Part shown: positions 17,371-24,755 of the stretch, in pieces
Position numbering within the stretch: position 1 is the first letter of the stretch
Layout of the letters: every line of letters starts with the position of its first letter
Assembly: GCA_046154965.1 (NCBI GenBank)
Contig: JBJXDY010000055.1
Coordinates: forward strand, 1 to 64,000
Length of the DNA stretch: 64,000 nt
Reading direction: 5' to 3'
Origin: DATKFM01 sp046154965
GTDB taxonomy: Bacteria; Pseudomonadota; Alphaproteobacteria; Dongiales; Dongiaceae
The notes under the pieces: generated by a model
The model's database searches: none
What the model saw: only the letters and a program-made list of their open reading frames with translations
What the model was told of the DNA's origin: nothing
Position numbers and translations under genes: made by a program

Positions 17371-17398
17371 ACTGGTTCAATCCCAGTCGCGCCCACCA
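17371..17398 (+). other. Isolated tRNA 3' end (T-arm plus acceptor strand and CCA): attachment-site footprint
   Basis: Bases 17371-17387 form a perfect T-arm: ACTGG, loop TTCAATC, CCAGT. They are followed by a seven-base acceptor strand CGCGCCC, discriminator A and CCA (17396-17398). No matching 5' acceptor (GGGCGCG), D-arm or anticodon arm exists in the preceding 80 bases, so this is only the 3' portion of a tRNA gene. Tyrosine-recombinase elements leave just such a fragment at one boundary after integrating in a tRNA gene. The large glycan cluster starts immediately to the right. The tRNA identity cannot be told, because the anticodon is absent. Confidence 0.75.
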
Positions 17399-17470
17399 TT
17401 TCTTGAATTCGGTCCGCCAACACTCGGAGCGTTCGCGACGCTCGCGGGCTTTCCCACTGTGCCGCGTTGG

Positions 17471-18433
17471 CTACGCCGAGGCCGGCGGGGTCTTGCGTTG
17501 CCGGAACATCAGATAGGCAATGCCGCCCGTGAGACTGTTCAGCACGGCCAGTCCGAAATACGCAAGGGACACGCTCAGCGCCTGTTCCGCGTTGGCGCCC
17601 ACGGCGCCGAAGAGCGACACAAACGCGGCTTCGCGCACGCCGATTCCGGCGATCGATATCGGCAACTGGCTCAGCAGAAAGATGACCGGCAAGAGCAATG
17701 GTTGACTCCAGAGTGGCGAGAATTGGCCGCCGGTCGCGTCGATGATCGACATGACGCAGAGAATTGTCGCGGCCATCATCAGGCAAGAATGCAGGAATGG
17801 GAGGCCAAAAAGCCGCGGCTGGCGGAAATCCCGCAGGATAGCGGCGCCGGCGTGAATCAACCGCGCTATCCAGGCACTGCGGAAATCGGCGTCCAGGCCG
17901 CGATAACGGCGATCGATTTCATGGCAGAGCCAGAGGCCCAGGGGCAGTCCGGCACAAAGGGCGAGCAGCATCCAGCCGAGCGGGACCAGCGGCCCCGGAA
18001 CCGAAAGAGCAAAGATCATACAGGGAACAGAAAGGATGATGACAGTCGCCAATCCGATGAACCGGTCGGTGAGTATGGAGCGCATTATCTCGAGCGCTGG
18101 GATCTGAAAGCGGGTGAGATAAAGACCACGCGAAATGTCGCGTCCGAGTCCACCTGGCAGAAGCATCGCAAAGAAATTCGAAATCCAGGCGATAATCGCA
18201 AGCGGCCGCAGCGGCACTTTATCGCCTTGCCATTTCAGAATGAGATGCCAGCGGTAAACCGAAATCCAGAAGGCGGTGAGGTAGAAGAACTCGGCGACCA
18301 GGAAATGCCGGGACCAGGGATTGGGGATATGGTCCCATAGCGCATCAAAATCGATCTGCCGCGCGACATAGATCAATGCCGCAGCCGAGATGGCCAGCTT
18401 GAGGCCGAACAGCGCCAGGGTCCGCGGGCGCAT
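17471..18433 (-). CDS. Flippase-like integral membrane protein (LPG_synthase_TM / UPF0104)
   Basis: The 320-residue polytopic membrane protein has about eight TM segments. LFGLKLAISAAALIYVARQI is at the N-terminus. The conserved loop NFFAMLLPGGLGRDISRGLY and the later LSQLPISIAGIGVREAAFVS identify the family that includes the MprF membrane domain and AglD-like proteins. These move or help move lipid-linked sugars and aminoacylated lipids. I start at 18433, since the longer frame overlaps the transaminase gene. It lies 10 bp after that gene and is the last of this minus-strand group. A role in translocating the cluster's lipid-linked product is plausible but inferred. Confidence 0.82.
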   Translation of the reverse strand: MRPRTLALFGLKLAISAAALIYVARQIDFDALWDHIPNPWSRHFLVAEFFYLTAFWISVYRWHLILKWQGDKVPLRPLAIIAWISNFFAMLLPGGLGRDISRGLYLTRFQIPALEIMRSILTDRFIGLATVIILSVPCMIFALSVPGPLVPLGWMLLALCAGLPLGLWLCHEIDRRYRGLDADFRSAWIARLIHAGAAILRDFRQPRLFGLPFLHSCLMMAATILCVMSIIDATGGQFSPLWSQPLLLPVIFLLSQLPISIAGIGVREAAFVSLFGAVGANAEQALSVSLAYFGLAVLNSLTGGIAYLMFRQRKTPPASA

Positions 18434-18443
18434 CGCCCGTGCC

Positions 18444-19580
18444 CTAGGCGCCGAGCGCACGGCGCAGGGTCGCGATGACGCTGTCGACCTCCTCGCCCAT
18501 GCCGTACCAGAGCGGCAGCCGCAGCAGGCGCGCGGCCAGGTCGCAGGTGACCGGCAAACCGCCATGCGCGCGGCCATAGGTCTGCCCCGCCGGCGACAGA
18601 TGCAGGGGGATGTAGTGGAACTGCGCCTTGACGCCGGCGCTCACCAGCGCGCGCAGCGCCGCGTCGCGTTTCTCCGCCGTGGGCAGCAGCACGTAATAGA
18701 TATGGCCGTTATGGGCGCAGCCCTCGGGCACCACGGGCCGGCGCAGCAGATCAGCCGTTTCCAGGTCGCCGAGGGCGTCGTTGTAGCGGTCCCATGTCGC
18801 CAGCCGGTCGCGCGTGATCTCGTCGATCTTGCCGAGCTGCGCCAGCAGCAGCGCCGCCGTGACCTCGCTCGGCAGATAGGAGGAACCGAGATCGACCCAG
18901 GTATACTTGTCGACCTGGCCGCGGACGAATTGCTTCCGGTTCGTGCCCTTCTCCCAGATGATCTCGGCGCGCTCGATCAGCGACTCGTTGTTGATTAGCA
19001 GCGCGCCGCCTTCGCCTGAGGTGATGTTCTTGGTCGCATGAAAGCTGAGCGTCGCGAGATCGCCGAAGCTGCCGAGCGGCTGGCCGCGATAGCTGGCGCC
19101 GAGGCATTGCGCGGCATCCTCGACGAGTCTCAGGCCGTGGGCCGCCGCCACCTTCTGCATCGCCAGGGGATCCGAGGCGATGCCGGCATAATGCACAGTG
19201 AAAATCGCCTTGGTTTTCGACGTGATGGCCGGGGCAATCAGCGCCGCGTCGAGATTCAACGTGTCCGGCCGGATATCGACGAACACCGGCGTGGCGCCGC
19301 GCAAAGCGACCGCCGATGCCGTGCTGACGAACGTATAGGACGGCAGGATGACCTCGTCCCCCGGCCCGACCTGGCAGAGCAGGGCGCTCATCTCCAGCGC
19401 GCTGGTGCAGGAATGGGTCAGCAACGTCTTGCGGCAACCGGTCATGGCTTGCAGGCGCTCCTGGGCCTCACGGGTGAAGCGGCCATGGCCCTCGAGCCGC
19501 CGGTCCTCCAGCACCTGCCTCAGGAACTCCAGCTCCGTACCCGCCAGCGGCGGACGATTGAAGGGAATGTCAGTGCTCAC
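18444..19580 (-). CDS. rffA: dTDP-4-amino-4,6-dideoxygalactose transaminase (RffA/WecE type)
   Basis: This 378-residue DegT/DnrJ/EryC1 aminotransferase has the PLP-lysine motif LSFHATKNITSGEGGAL (Lys184), the EDAAQCLGASYRGQPLGSFG segment, and an overall match to RffA/WecE (IPFNRPPLAGTELEFL... RRLEGHGRFT...). RffA transfers an amino group from glutamate to dTDP-4-keto-6-deoxyglucose, giving dTDP-Fuc4N. RmlA in the same cluster supplies dTDP-glucose; the RmlB dehydratase is not in this window. Initiation appears to be a GTG at 19580. The methyltransferase upstream ends 42 bp before it. Confidence 0.87.
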   Translation of the reverse strand: MSTDIPFNRPPLAGTELEFLRQVLEDRRLEGHGRFTREAQERLQAMTGCRKTLLTHSCTSALEMSALLCQVGPGDEVILPSYTFVSTASAVALRGATPVFVDIRPDTLNLDAALIAPAITSKTKAIFTVHYAGIASDPLAMQKVAAAHGLRLVEDAAQCLGASYRGQPLGSFGDLATLSFHATKNITSGEGGALLINNESLIERAEIIWEKGTNRKQFVRGQVDKYTWVDLGSSYLPSEVTAALLLAQLGKIDEITRDRLATWDRYNDALGDLETADLLRRPVVPEGCAHNGHIYYVLLPTAEKRDAALRALVSAGVKAQFHYIPLHLSPAGQTYGRAHGGLPVTCDLAARLLRLPLWYGMGEEVDSVIATLRRALGA

Positions 19581-19622
19581 GATCGGTACGGTCCAAATTC
19601 CTGTGAATGAAAAACGTTGTCG

Positions 19623-20408
19623 TCACGATGCCGGCCGACGGCCCATGCCGAGCATCACCGTGCCGCGATTGCTGAGATAGAAGCGGCGCTGCAGGGCAAA
19701 CCAGGGGAACATCGTCACCCGATTCAGCAGCAGGCGAAAGGCCGCCGGGAAGGCGGTCTTGAACGGCACCTCGCGCGTGGCGCTCAGCTTCGTCTGCTCC
19801 AGCTTGCTCAGGCCAAGCTTCCGCTTCTCGTTGCTGTGGCGCGTGAGCCAGTCACCGATCTCGAACGTCAGGTTCGCCAAGGGCACGGCGATCGACCAGG
19901 CGGTAACATCGACCAGCCCCGCCGCCTCCATGGTGCGGATCACATCGGCGCGGTCATAGCGGCGCAGATGGCCGACGGTCTCGTCCTCGAAGCTCCAGCG
20001 ATGCCGGCCGCCGGGCACGCTGATCATGACCAAGCCGCCGGGCCGCACCAGGCTGCCGAGATGCCGCACGAAGCCCACATCGTCTTCCACATGCTCGATG
20101 ACCATCATCGCCATGCTGAGATCGCTTTCGCCCAGAGTCTCGCCCGTCATCCGCAGGACGTCGCCCTGGACGATCTTCATCTTGTCCGCCGCGATCGCCG
20201 GCGCCAGCTCGCGGCGCGCCGCCTCGATGCTGTCAGGCGAGAAATCGACGCCGATGCCGCGCCAGCCGCGGGCGATCAGCTTGCCGGCGATGCTGCCCTG
20301 GCCGCAGCCGACATCGACGAAGCGGCCCGGCCGTTCCCGCTGCAATAGGTCAAAGACCGCCTCGTGATGGCACAAGGTTCCCGGCGGGTCCAATCTCACG
20401 AACTTCAT
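19623..20408 (-). CDS. SAM-dependent methyltransferase
   Basis: The 261-residue class I methyltransferase has motif I RFVDVGCGQGSIAGKLIARG, the acidic GIGVDFSPDSIEAARREL after strand 2, and MMVIEHVEDDVGFVRHLGSL. The C-terminus (FPWFALQRRFYLSNRGTVML) is basic and hydrophobic. It probably methylates a sugar or lipid intermediate of the cluster; the acceptor cannot be read. It is the first gene of a minus-strand trio with the transaminase and flippase-like genes, divergent from the C-methyltransferase operon with 147 bp between. Confidence 0.82.
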   Translation of the reverse strand: MKFVRLDPPGTLCHHEAVFDLLQRERPGRFVDVGCGQGSIAGKLIARGWRGIGVDFSPDSIEAARRELAPAIAADKMKIVQGDVLRMTGETLGESDLSMAMMVIEHVEDDVGFVRHLGSLVRPGGLVMISVPGGRHRWSFEDETVGHLRRYDRADVIRTMEAAGLVDVTAWSIAVPLANLTFEIGDWLTRHSNEKRKLGLSKLEQTKLSATREVPFKTAFPAAFRLLLNRVTMFPWFALQRRFYLSNRGTVMLGMGRRPAS

Positions 20409-20555
20409 CGGCGAGGCCGCCTGGGCGCTGTTTTTATGAGGAATTGCGGATTGTTAAGCCGTTGAGCCCGCAGCGACAATGACCTTGCCATTGCCACCGA
20501 ACGGCAGTCTAACTTATACGGGTGAGCGGCGGGACGGCTCAAGCGAAAGTCGCAA

Positions 20556-21773
20556 ATGCAGGTCGGTAGCGAGGCAGCCAGGTTCAGATGTCCGAACTGT
20601 GGCGGGCCCACCCCAACAATCCTCAATAGCGCCGACGCGCGGCAGCGGCCGCCGGCGATGTCTGACGGCCAGTATCTGCGCGGCGGTGCGGCAATTCGCG
20701 TGATCTGCGCCCAATGCGGCTGCATCGGCGTCGTCTATTCGCCGGAGGACTGCCTGCGGCACTATTTCGAATCGGATTACGACGTCTCCGCCTCGATCCA
20801 GAACAATCTGGTGGTCATGGAGAATCGCGAGGTCGTGCCCAAGCGATCGCGGGTCTACAGCCTGCTGTTCGAACATCTGGCGGCATTGCCCGGGCGGGAC
20901 GTCAACTGCCTGGAGATCGCCTGCGGCGAAGGCGATCTGATTCGCAGCATCAAGCAGACTTATCCCGCCTGGTCCTGTGTCGGCGTCGATCCCTCCGCGC
21001 AGCTGCCCGCGGCGGCCGGCGATGGTCCAAGGTTCATCCGCGGTTTCCTGCACGACGTGGATCTGCCCGAGAATCATTTCGACGTCGTGATTGCCCACGG
21101 ATTCCTCAACCGGAGCTCGATCCTGCCGGAGCTGGCGCGCATCAACCGCGCGGCCAAGCCGGGCGCGCTGATCAGCCTGGAGCTGCTGGAGCTCGCGGAT
21201 TCGCACTTCGCGCCCTACATCTGGGACCATCCGTTCATGTATACGCGCGAAATGCTGCGGGACTATCTCGGCCATGGCGGGATGAAAGTCACGGTCATGC
21301 AGGATTGCGGCTCGGCGCGGCATTATGTCTGCCGGAAAACGGCGCCCTCGGCGGCGCCCGATTCATTCCAGGCAAAGCCGGCGGCGGTGGCGGCCACGTT
21401 CGAACAATTTCAGAGCCATCAGCGCTGGTGGCTGGACGTCCTGCTCAACGCCCGCGCCCATCGTGACAAAGGCAAGGGGCCTTTCTATCTGTTCGGCGCC
21501 GGGATCTACAATGTGGTGCTCGGCCATCTGCTGGATCTCGATTTCATTGCCGCCATCATCGACGAGCAGAGGGCCGGCGAGACGCGCTGGGGACTGCCGG
21601 TGATCGGCATCGAACAGGCGGCGAAGCGGGGCGGCGCCGTGCTGGTCTGCGCCCGACCATCCTATGTTGCGGTCATGCTGCAGAAGCTGGCGGCGGCACG
21701 ACTGCCGGCCGTGGTGCTCAATCCCGCGCCAGCGGGCGAAAAGCTGCCGATGCAGCGCAGCGGCGCCGCCTAG
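20556..21773 (+). CDS. Zinc-ribbon SAM methyltransferase of the sugar C-methyltransferase type
   Basis: Three parts are visible in 405 residues. An N-terminal zinc ribbon uses CPNC (near residue 12) and CAQC (about 52). A class I methyltransferase core includes CLEIACGEGDLIRSIKQTYP, then VDLPENHFDVVIAHGFLNRS. A C-terminal Rossmann-like domain contains PFYLFGAGIYNVVLGHLLDL, then GLPVIGIEQAAKRGGAVLV. This is the arrangement of NDP-hexose C-methyltransferases. It starts a seven-gene plus-strand operon with very short gaps or overlaps. Its acceptor is probably a nucleotide-linked 4-keto sugar. Confidence 0.78.
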   Translation: MQVGSEAARFRCPNCGGPTPTILNSADARQRPPAMSDGQYLRGGAAIRVICAQCGCIGVVYSPEDCLRHYFESDYDVSASIQNNLVVMENREVVPKRSRVYSLLFEHLAALPGRDVNCLEIACGEGDLIRSIKQTYPAWSCVGVDPSAQLPAAAGDGPRFIRGFLHDVDLPENHFDVVIAHGFLNRSSILPELARINRAAKPGALISLELLELADSHFAPYIWDHPFMYTREMLRDYLGHGGMKVTVMQDCGSARHYVCRKTAPSAAPDSFQAKPAAVAATFEQFQSHQRWWLDVLLNARAHRDKGKGPFYLFGAGIYNVVLGHLLDLDFIAAIIDEQRAGETRWGLPVIGIEQAAKRGGAVLVCARPSYVAVMLQKLAAARLPAVVLNPAPAGEKLPMQRSGAA

Positions 21774-21787
21774 GGTCCGTCCGCGCC

Positions 21788-22744
21788 ATGGAACTTTCCG
21801 TTGTCACGACGATGTACAATACCGCCGCGCAGATCGGCGAGTTCTGCGACCGCATCAGCCGTTGCGCGGGGCGCCTGACCGACAGCTTCGAGATCGTCCT
21901 GGTCGATGACGGCTCGCCCGATAACTCCCGCGACTTGGCGATGAAGCTGGTGGCCGGGAATCCCCACATCGTCCTGGTGGATCTCAGCCGCAATTTCGGC
22001 CATCACCAGGCGATGATGGCCGGGCTGGAGCAGGCGCTGGGCGAGCGTATCTTCCTGGTCGATTGCGACCTCGAGGAAGAGCCGGAATTGCTGGAGGAGT
22101 TCCACCGCCGCTTCGTCGCGGAAGGCGATTGCGACGTGGTCTACGGCTATCAGACCCGCCGCAAGGGTTCGCTGTTCGAGCGCTTCAGCGGCTGGCTGTT
22201 TTACAAGGTGATCAACTTCCTGAGCGACGTGGAATTCGTCGAGAATCCCCTGACGGCGCGGCTGATGAGCCGGCGCTATGTCGACGCCCTCTTGAAGTAT
22301 CGCGAGCGCGAGCTGGTCATCGGCGGCATCTGGGTGCTCGCCGGCTTCAAGCAGGTGGGCATCGCCGCCGCCAAGGGATTCCGCGGCGTCTCCAGCTATT
22401 CGCTGGCGGCGAAGCTGCGCATGATGGTCAACAGCGTGACCTCATTCTCGGCAAGGCCGCTGTTCGTGATCGTCTTCTTCGGCCTGGGGATTTCGGCCCT
22501 CAGCCTGGTCGGCATGCTGTATCTGCTGCTGCGGGTGCTGATCTTCGGATCGGTGGTGCCGGGCTGGGCCTCGGTCATGATTTCCGTCTGGTTCCTTGGC
22601 GGCTTGATCATCCTCTTCCTCGGCGTGATCGGCACTTACGTGGCCAAGATCTTCATCGAGACCAAGAACCGCCCGCTGACGATCGTCCGCGCCGTGCATC
22701 GGCATGGCGCGCCGGCGGCGATGGCGACGGCGGAAAGTCCCTGA
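21788..22744 (+). CDS. Family 2 glycosyltransferase (polyprenyl-phosphate type)
   Basis: The 318 residues start with LSVVTTMYNTAAQIGEFCDR and carry VLVDDGSPDNS (UDP-binding), LSRNFGHHQAMMAGLEQALG and VDCDLEEEPELL (metal site). Two C-terminal TM helices follow (FVIVFFGLGISALSLVGMLY, and SVWFLGGLIILFLGVIGTYV). This is the DPM1/ArnC/GtrB arrangement, in which a sugar is moved from a nucleotide to undecaprenyl phosphate at the inner membrane. Its TGA overlaps the next ATG (TGATG). Confidence 0.9.
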   Translation: MELSVVTTMYNTAAQIGEFCDRISRCAGRLTDSFEIVLVDDGSPDNSRDLAMKLVAGNPHIVLVDLSRNFGHHQAMMAGLEQALGERIFLVDCDLEEEPELLEEFHRRFVAEGDCDVVYGYQTRRKGSLFERFSGWLFYKVINFLSDVEFVENPLTARLMSRRYVDALLKYRERELVIGGIWVLAGFKQVGIAAAKGFRGVSSYSLAAKLRMMVNSVTSFSARPLFVIVFFGLGISALSLVGMLYLLLRVLIFGSVVPGWASVMISVWFLGGLIILFLGVIGTYVAKIFIETKNRPLTIVRAVHRHGAPAAMATAESP

Positions 22745-23859
22745 TGGGCACGGCACTCGCCACGACGCGTCCGATTGCCGCCGCCGAAGATGCCGTCGCG
22801 CGATGGTTTGGCCGAGAGCGGGCGTTGCTGGTGGGATCGGGGACGGCGGCGATCACCCTGCTGCTGGAAGCGCTGGGCTTGCCGCGGGACGCCAAGGTGC
22901 TCTACCCCGACACGATCTGCGATACGGCGGTCAACGCCGCGGTCTGCGCCGGTCTCGAACCTGCGTTCGCCGATGTGGAGGCGGCGACGGCCACTCTCGA
23001 TGCCGGATCAGCAGGAGCGGGCCTGGACAGAATCGGCGCGGTCATGCCCACGCATATATTCGGCCATCTTGCCGCGATCCCGGCCCCGGGCGGGCAGGGC
23101 CTGCCATCGGATTGCGCCGTGATCGAGGACGCGGCCCAGGGCTATGGCGGCACGGCAGAGGGCAGGAAGGTGGGCGCGCTCGCGCCCTTTGCCATCGTCA
23201 GCTTCGGCAAGGGCAAGCTGCTGGATCTGGGCGGCGGCGGCGCCCTGCTGACCGACGATCCGGCGCTGGTCCGGGCCGCCGAACAGGTCCGCGCCCGCTG
23301 GCCCGGGCCGCAGAACAGGGAGGCGGAGCGGAAAGCGTTCATGGAGGCCTGCTTCCGCGGACGGAAACAGGCGCCGTCGCCAGCGGAATGGGTCAAACAG
23401 CGCGATGCCCTGATGCGCCGGCATCGTCACGCCTATGTCTTTCAGATCGACGAGGATCAGGCGGCGCGCATCGGCGCCGCCGTCACCATGATCGGCAGCC
23501 TCGCCGAACAGCGGCAGCGGGCGTCATCGGCGCTGCAGGCCGTACTGCTGGAAGCGCAGGCGCGCTGGCCCTCGCAGGTTACGGCATTCGCCACGCCCGA
23601 CACGGCCGTGCTCTGGCGCTTCACGTTCCAGGTCGCGCCGCCGCACCGGCAGCCGGTCGTCGAGGCCTTGCGCCGCGCGGGACTGCAGGTCAGCACCCTG
23701 TTCCAGCCCATGCATCGCCACTATCTCCAGCCGGACGGGGCCTTTCCCCATGCTTGTGCCCTCGCCGACCGCCTGATCAACATTGCATTTGACGGCGGAG
23801 AGGCTATGAACGCCGCGGGAACGCTGCGGGAATGCCTGAATGGATACTTCCGAGATTGA
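22744..23859 (+). CDS. DegT/DnrJ/EryC1-family PLP protein (divergent)
   Basis: This 371-residue fold-type I PLP protein has LVGSGTAAITLLLEALGLPR, AVIEDAAQGYGGTAEGRKVG and the lysine region VSFGKGKLLDLGGGGALL. The DegT family uses such proteins as sugar transaminases; this one is less canonical than the RffA gene at 18.4 kb. Its C-terminus is short. It may aminate a different ketosugar, or act on a carrier-bound compound, since the ACP gene overlaps its 3' end by 20 bases. The long frame from 22063 is the shadow of the GT2 gene; the ATG at 22744 is the real start. Confidence 0.8.
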   Translation: MGTALATTRPIAAAEDAVARWFGRERALLVGSGTAAITLLLEALGLPRDAKVLYPDTICDTAVNAAVCAGLEPAFADVEAATATLDAGSAGAGLDRIGAVMPTHIFGHLAAIPAPGGQGLPSDCAVIEDAAQGYGGTAEGRKVGALAPFAIVSFGKGKLLDLGGGGALLTDDPALVRAAEQVRARWPGPQNREAERKAFMEACFRGRKQAPSPAEWVKQRDALMRRHRHAYVFQIDEDQAARIGAAVTMIGSLAEQRQRASSALQAVLLEAQARWPSQVTAFATPDTAVLWRFTFQVAPPHRQPVVEALRRAGLQVSTLFQPMHRHYLQPDGAFPHACALADRLINIAFDGGEAMNAAGTLRECLNGYFRD

Positions 23860-24088
23860 GCAGAAGATGTGGGCTGTGCTGTCGGACGGCCTGGGCCGCG
23901 CCGTGGGGCCGGCGCATATCCGCGTCGACGATGTGGAGGAGTGGAACTCCATGAGCCATATCGGCATCGTCATGGAGCTGGAGGAAGCCTTCGGCATCGA
24001 GATCGACCCCGAACTCATCGGCGCGCTCTACAGCAGCAGCGACGCGATCCTGCGCTTCCTTATCGGCCGCGTCGGGGCGAAGTCGTGA
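23840..24088 (+). CDS. Free-standing acyl/peptidyl carrier protein
   Basis: The 82-residue acidic helical protein has DVEEWNSMSHIGIVMELEEA, where Ser37 is the expected 4'-phosphopantetheine site (family pattern WDSLxH...LEExFGI). The usual D is replaced by N before the serine, as in several capsule-cluster carrier proteins. It is nested in an operon, overlapping the DegT-like gene by 20 bases and the next gene by GTGA. No ketosynthase is nearby, so a fatty-acid role is unlikely. Good partners in the cluster are the serine-type adenylation domain at 31.7-33.3 kb and the NeuD-like acyltransferase next door. Confidence 0.87.
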   Translation: MDTSEIEQKMWAVLSDGLGRAVGPAHIRVDDVEEWNSMSHIGIVMELEEAFGIEIDPELIGALYSSSDAILRFLIGRVGAKS

Positions 24089-24753
24089 CGCAGCCGGTGC
24101 TGATCTATGGCGGCGGCGCCCTGGGCCGGCAGGTTTACCGGAATCTCGCCGACTGGGCGTCCGATGTCGACATCCTCGGTTTCGTCGATGACGCGAAGCC
24201 GGCCGGCACGGCGGTCGTTGCCGGCCTGTCCACGGTGGGAACACTGGAACTGACGCGGCAGCAAGCCTCGCTGGCGCCCAGCCGCGTGCTGCTGGTGCCG
24301 GGCATCGGCTATGGCGATCTGCCGGCCCGGCGCGCTGCCTATGGGCGGGCAAAATCGGCCGGCTATGGGTTTCGCGGCTTTCGTCACCCCAGGGCGCTGA
24401 TCGAGCCGAGCGCTCAGGTCGACGAATCCGTTATCGTGCTCGCCGGCGCCGTGATCGACATCGAAACGGTCATCGGCCCGTTCTGCTATCTCGATGCCGC
24501 AGCACGGGTCGGCGAATGGTCCAAGCTGGCGGCCAACTGCCATCTGTCGGCCGGTGCCGCCGTCGGGGGCAGCGTCACTGTGGGCGCCGATACCTTTCTC
24601 GGCATGGATGCGACGATCGTGAACGACATCACCGTCGGGTCCCATGTATTCATCAACGCCTGCGCGCTGGTGCATCAGGATGTCCCCGACAATTCCAGGA
24701 TGCTGGAGGCGCGCAAGTCCCGTATCGTTCCCATCGACACCTTCGAGGCATAG
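24085..24753 (+). CDS. Sugar acyltransferase, NeuD/PglD-like left-handed beta helix
   Basis: The 222 residues begin with a Rossmann-like NeuD N-terminus (VLIYGGGALGRQVYRNLADW). A hexapeptide-repeat region follows (VIVLAGAVIDIETVIGPFCY, then GAAVGGSVTVGADTFLGMDA, with ITVGSHVFINACALVHQDVP). This family N- or O-acylates sugars; PglD acetylates the 4-amino group of a UDP sugar. GTG at 24085 overlaps the ACP stop. Placed beside an ACP and two aminotransferase-like genes, it may take its acyl group from the carrier instead of acetyl-CoA; that is inference. Confidence 0.83.
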   Translation: MTQPVLIYGGGALGRQVYRNLADWASDVDILGFVDDAKPAGTAVVAGLSTVGTLELTRQQASLAPSRVLLVPGIGYGDLPARRAAYGRAKSAGYGFRGFRHPRALIEPSAQVDESVIVLAGAVIDIETVIGPFCYLDAAARVGEWSKLAANCHLSAGAAVGGSVTVGADTFLGMDATIVNDITVGSHVFINACALVHQDVPDNSRMLEARKSRIVPIDTFEA

Positions 24754-24755
24754 TC

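Noticed and set aside
17323..17398. Complete tRNA gene
   Set aside because: Only the T-arm and acceptor 3' strand are present; no 5' acceptor, D-arm or anticodon arm fits.
17277..17786. Minus-strand ORF containing the peptide VGATGIEPV
   Set aside because: This peptide arises from the reverse complement of a tRNA T-arm (17371-17398) and is a known misannotation, so I do not call a gene.
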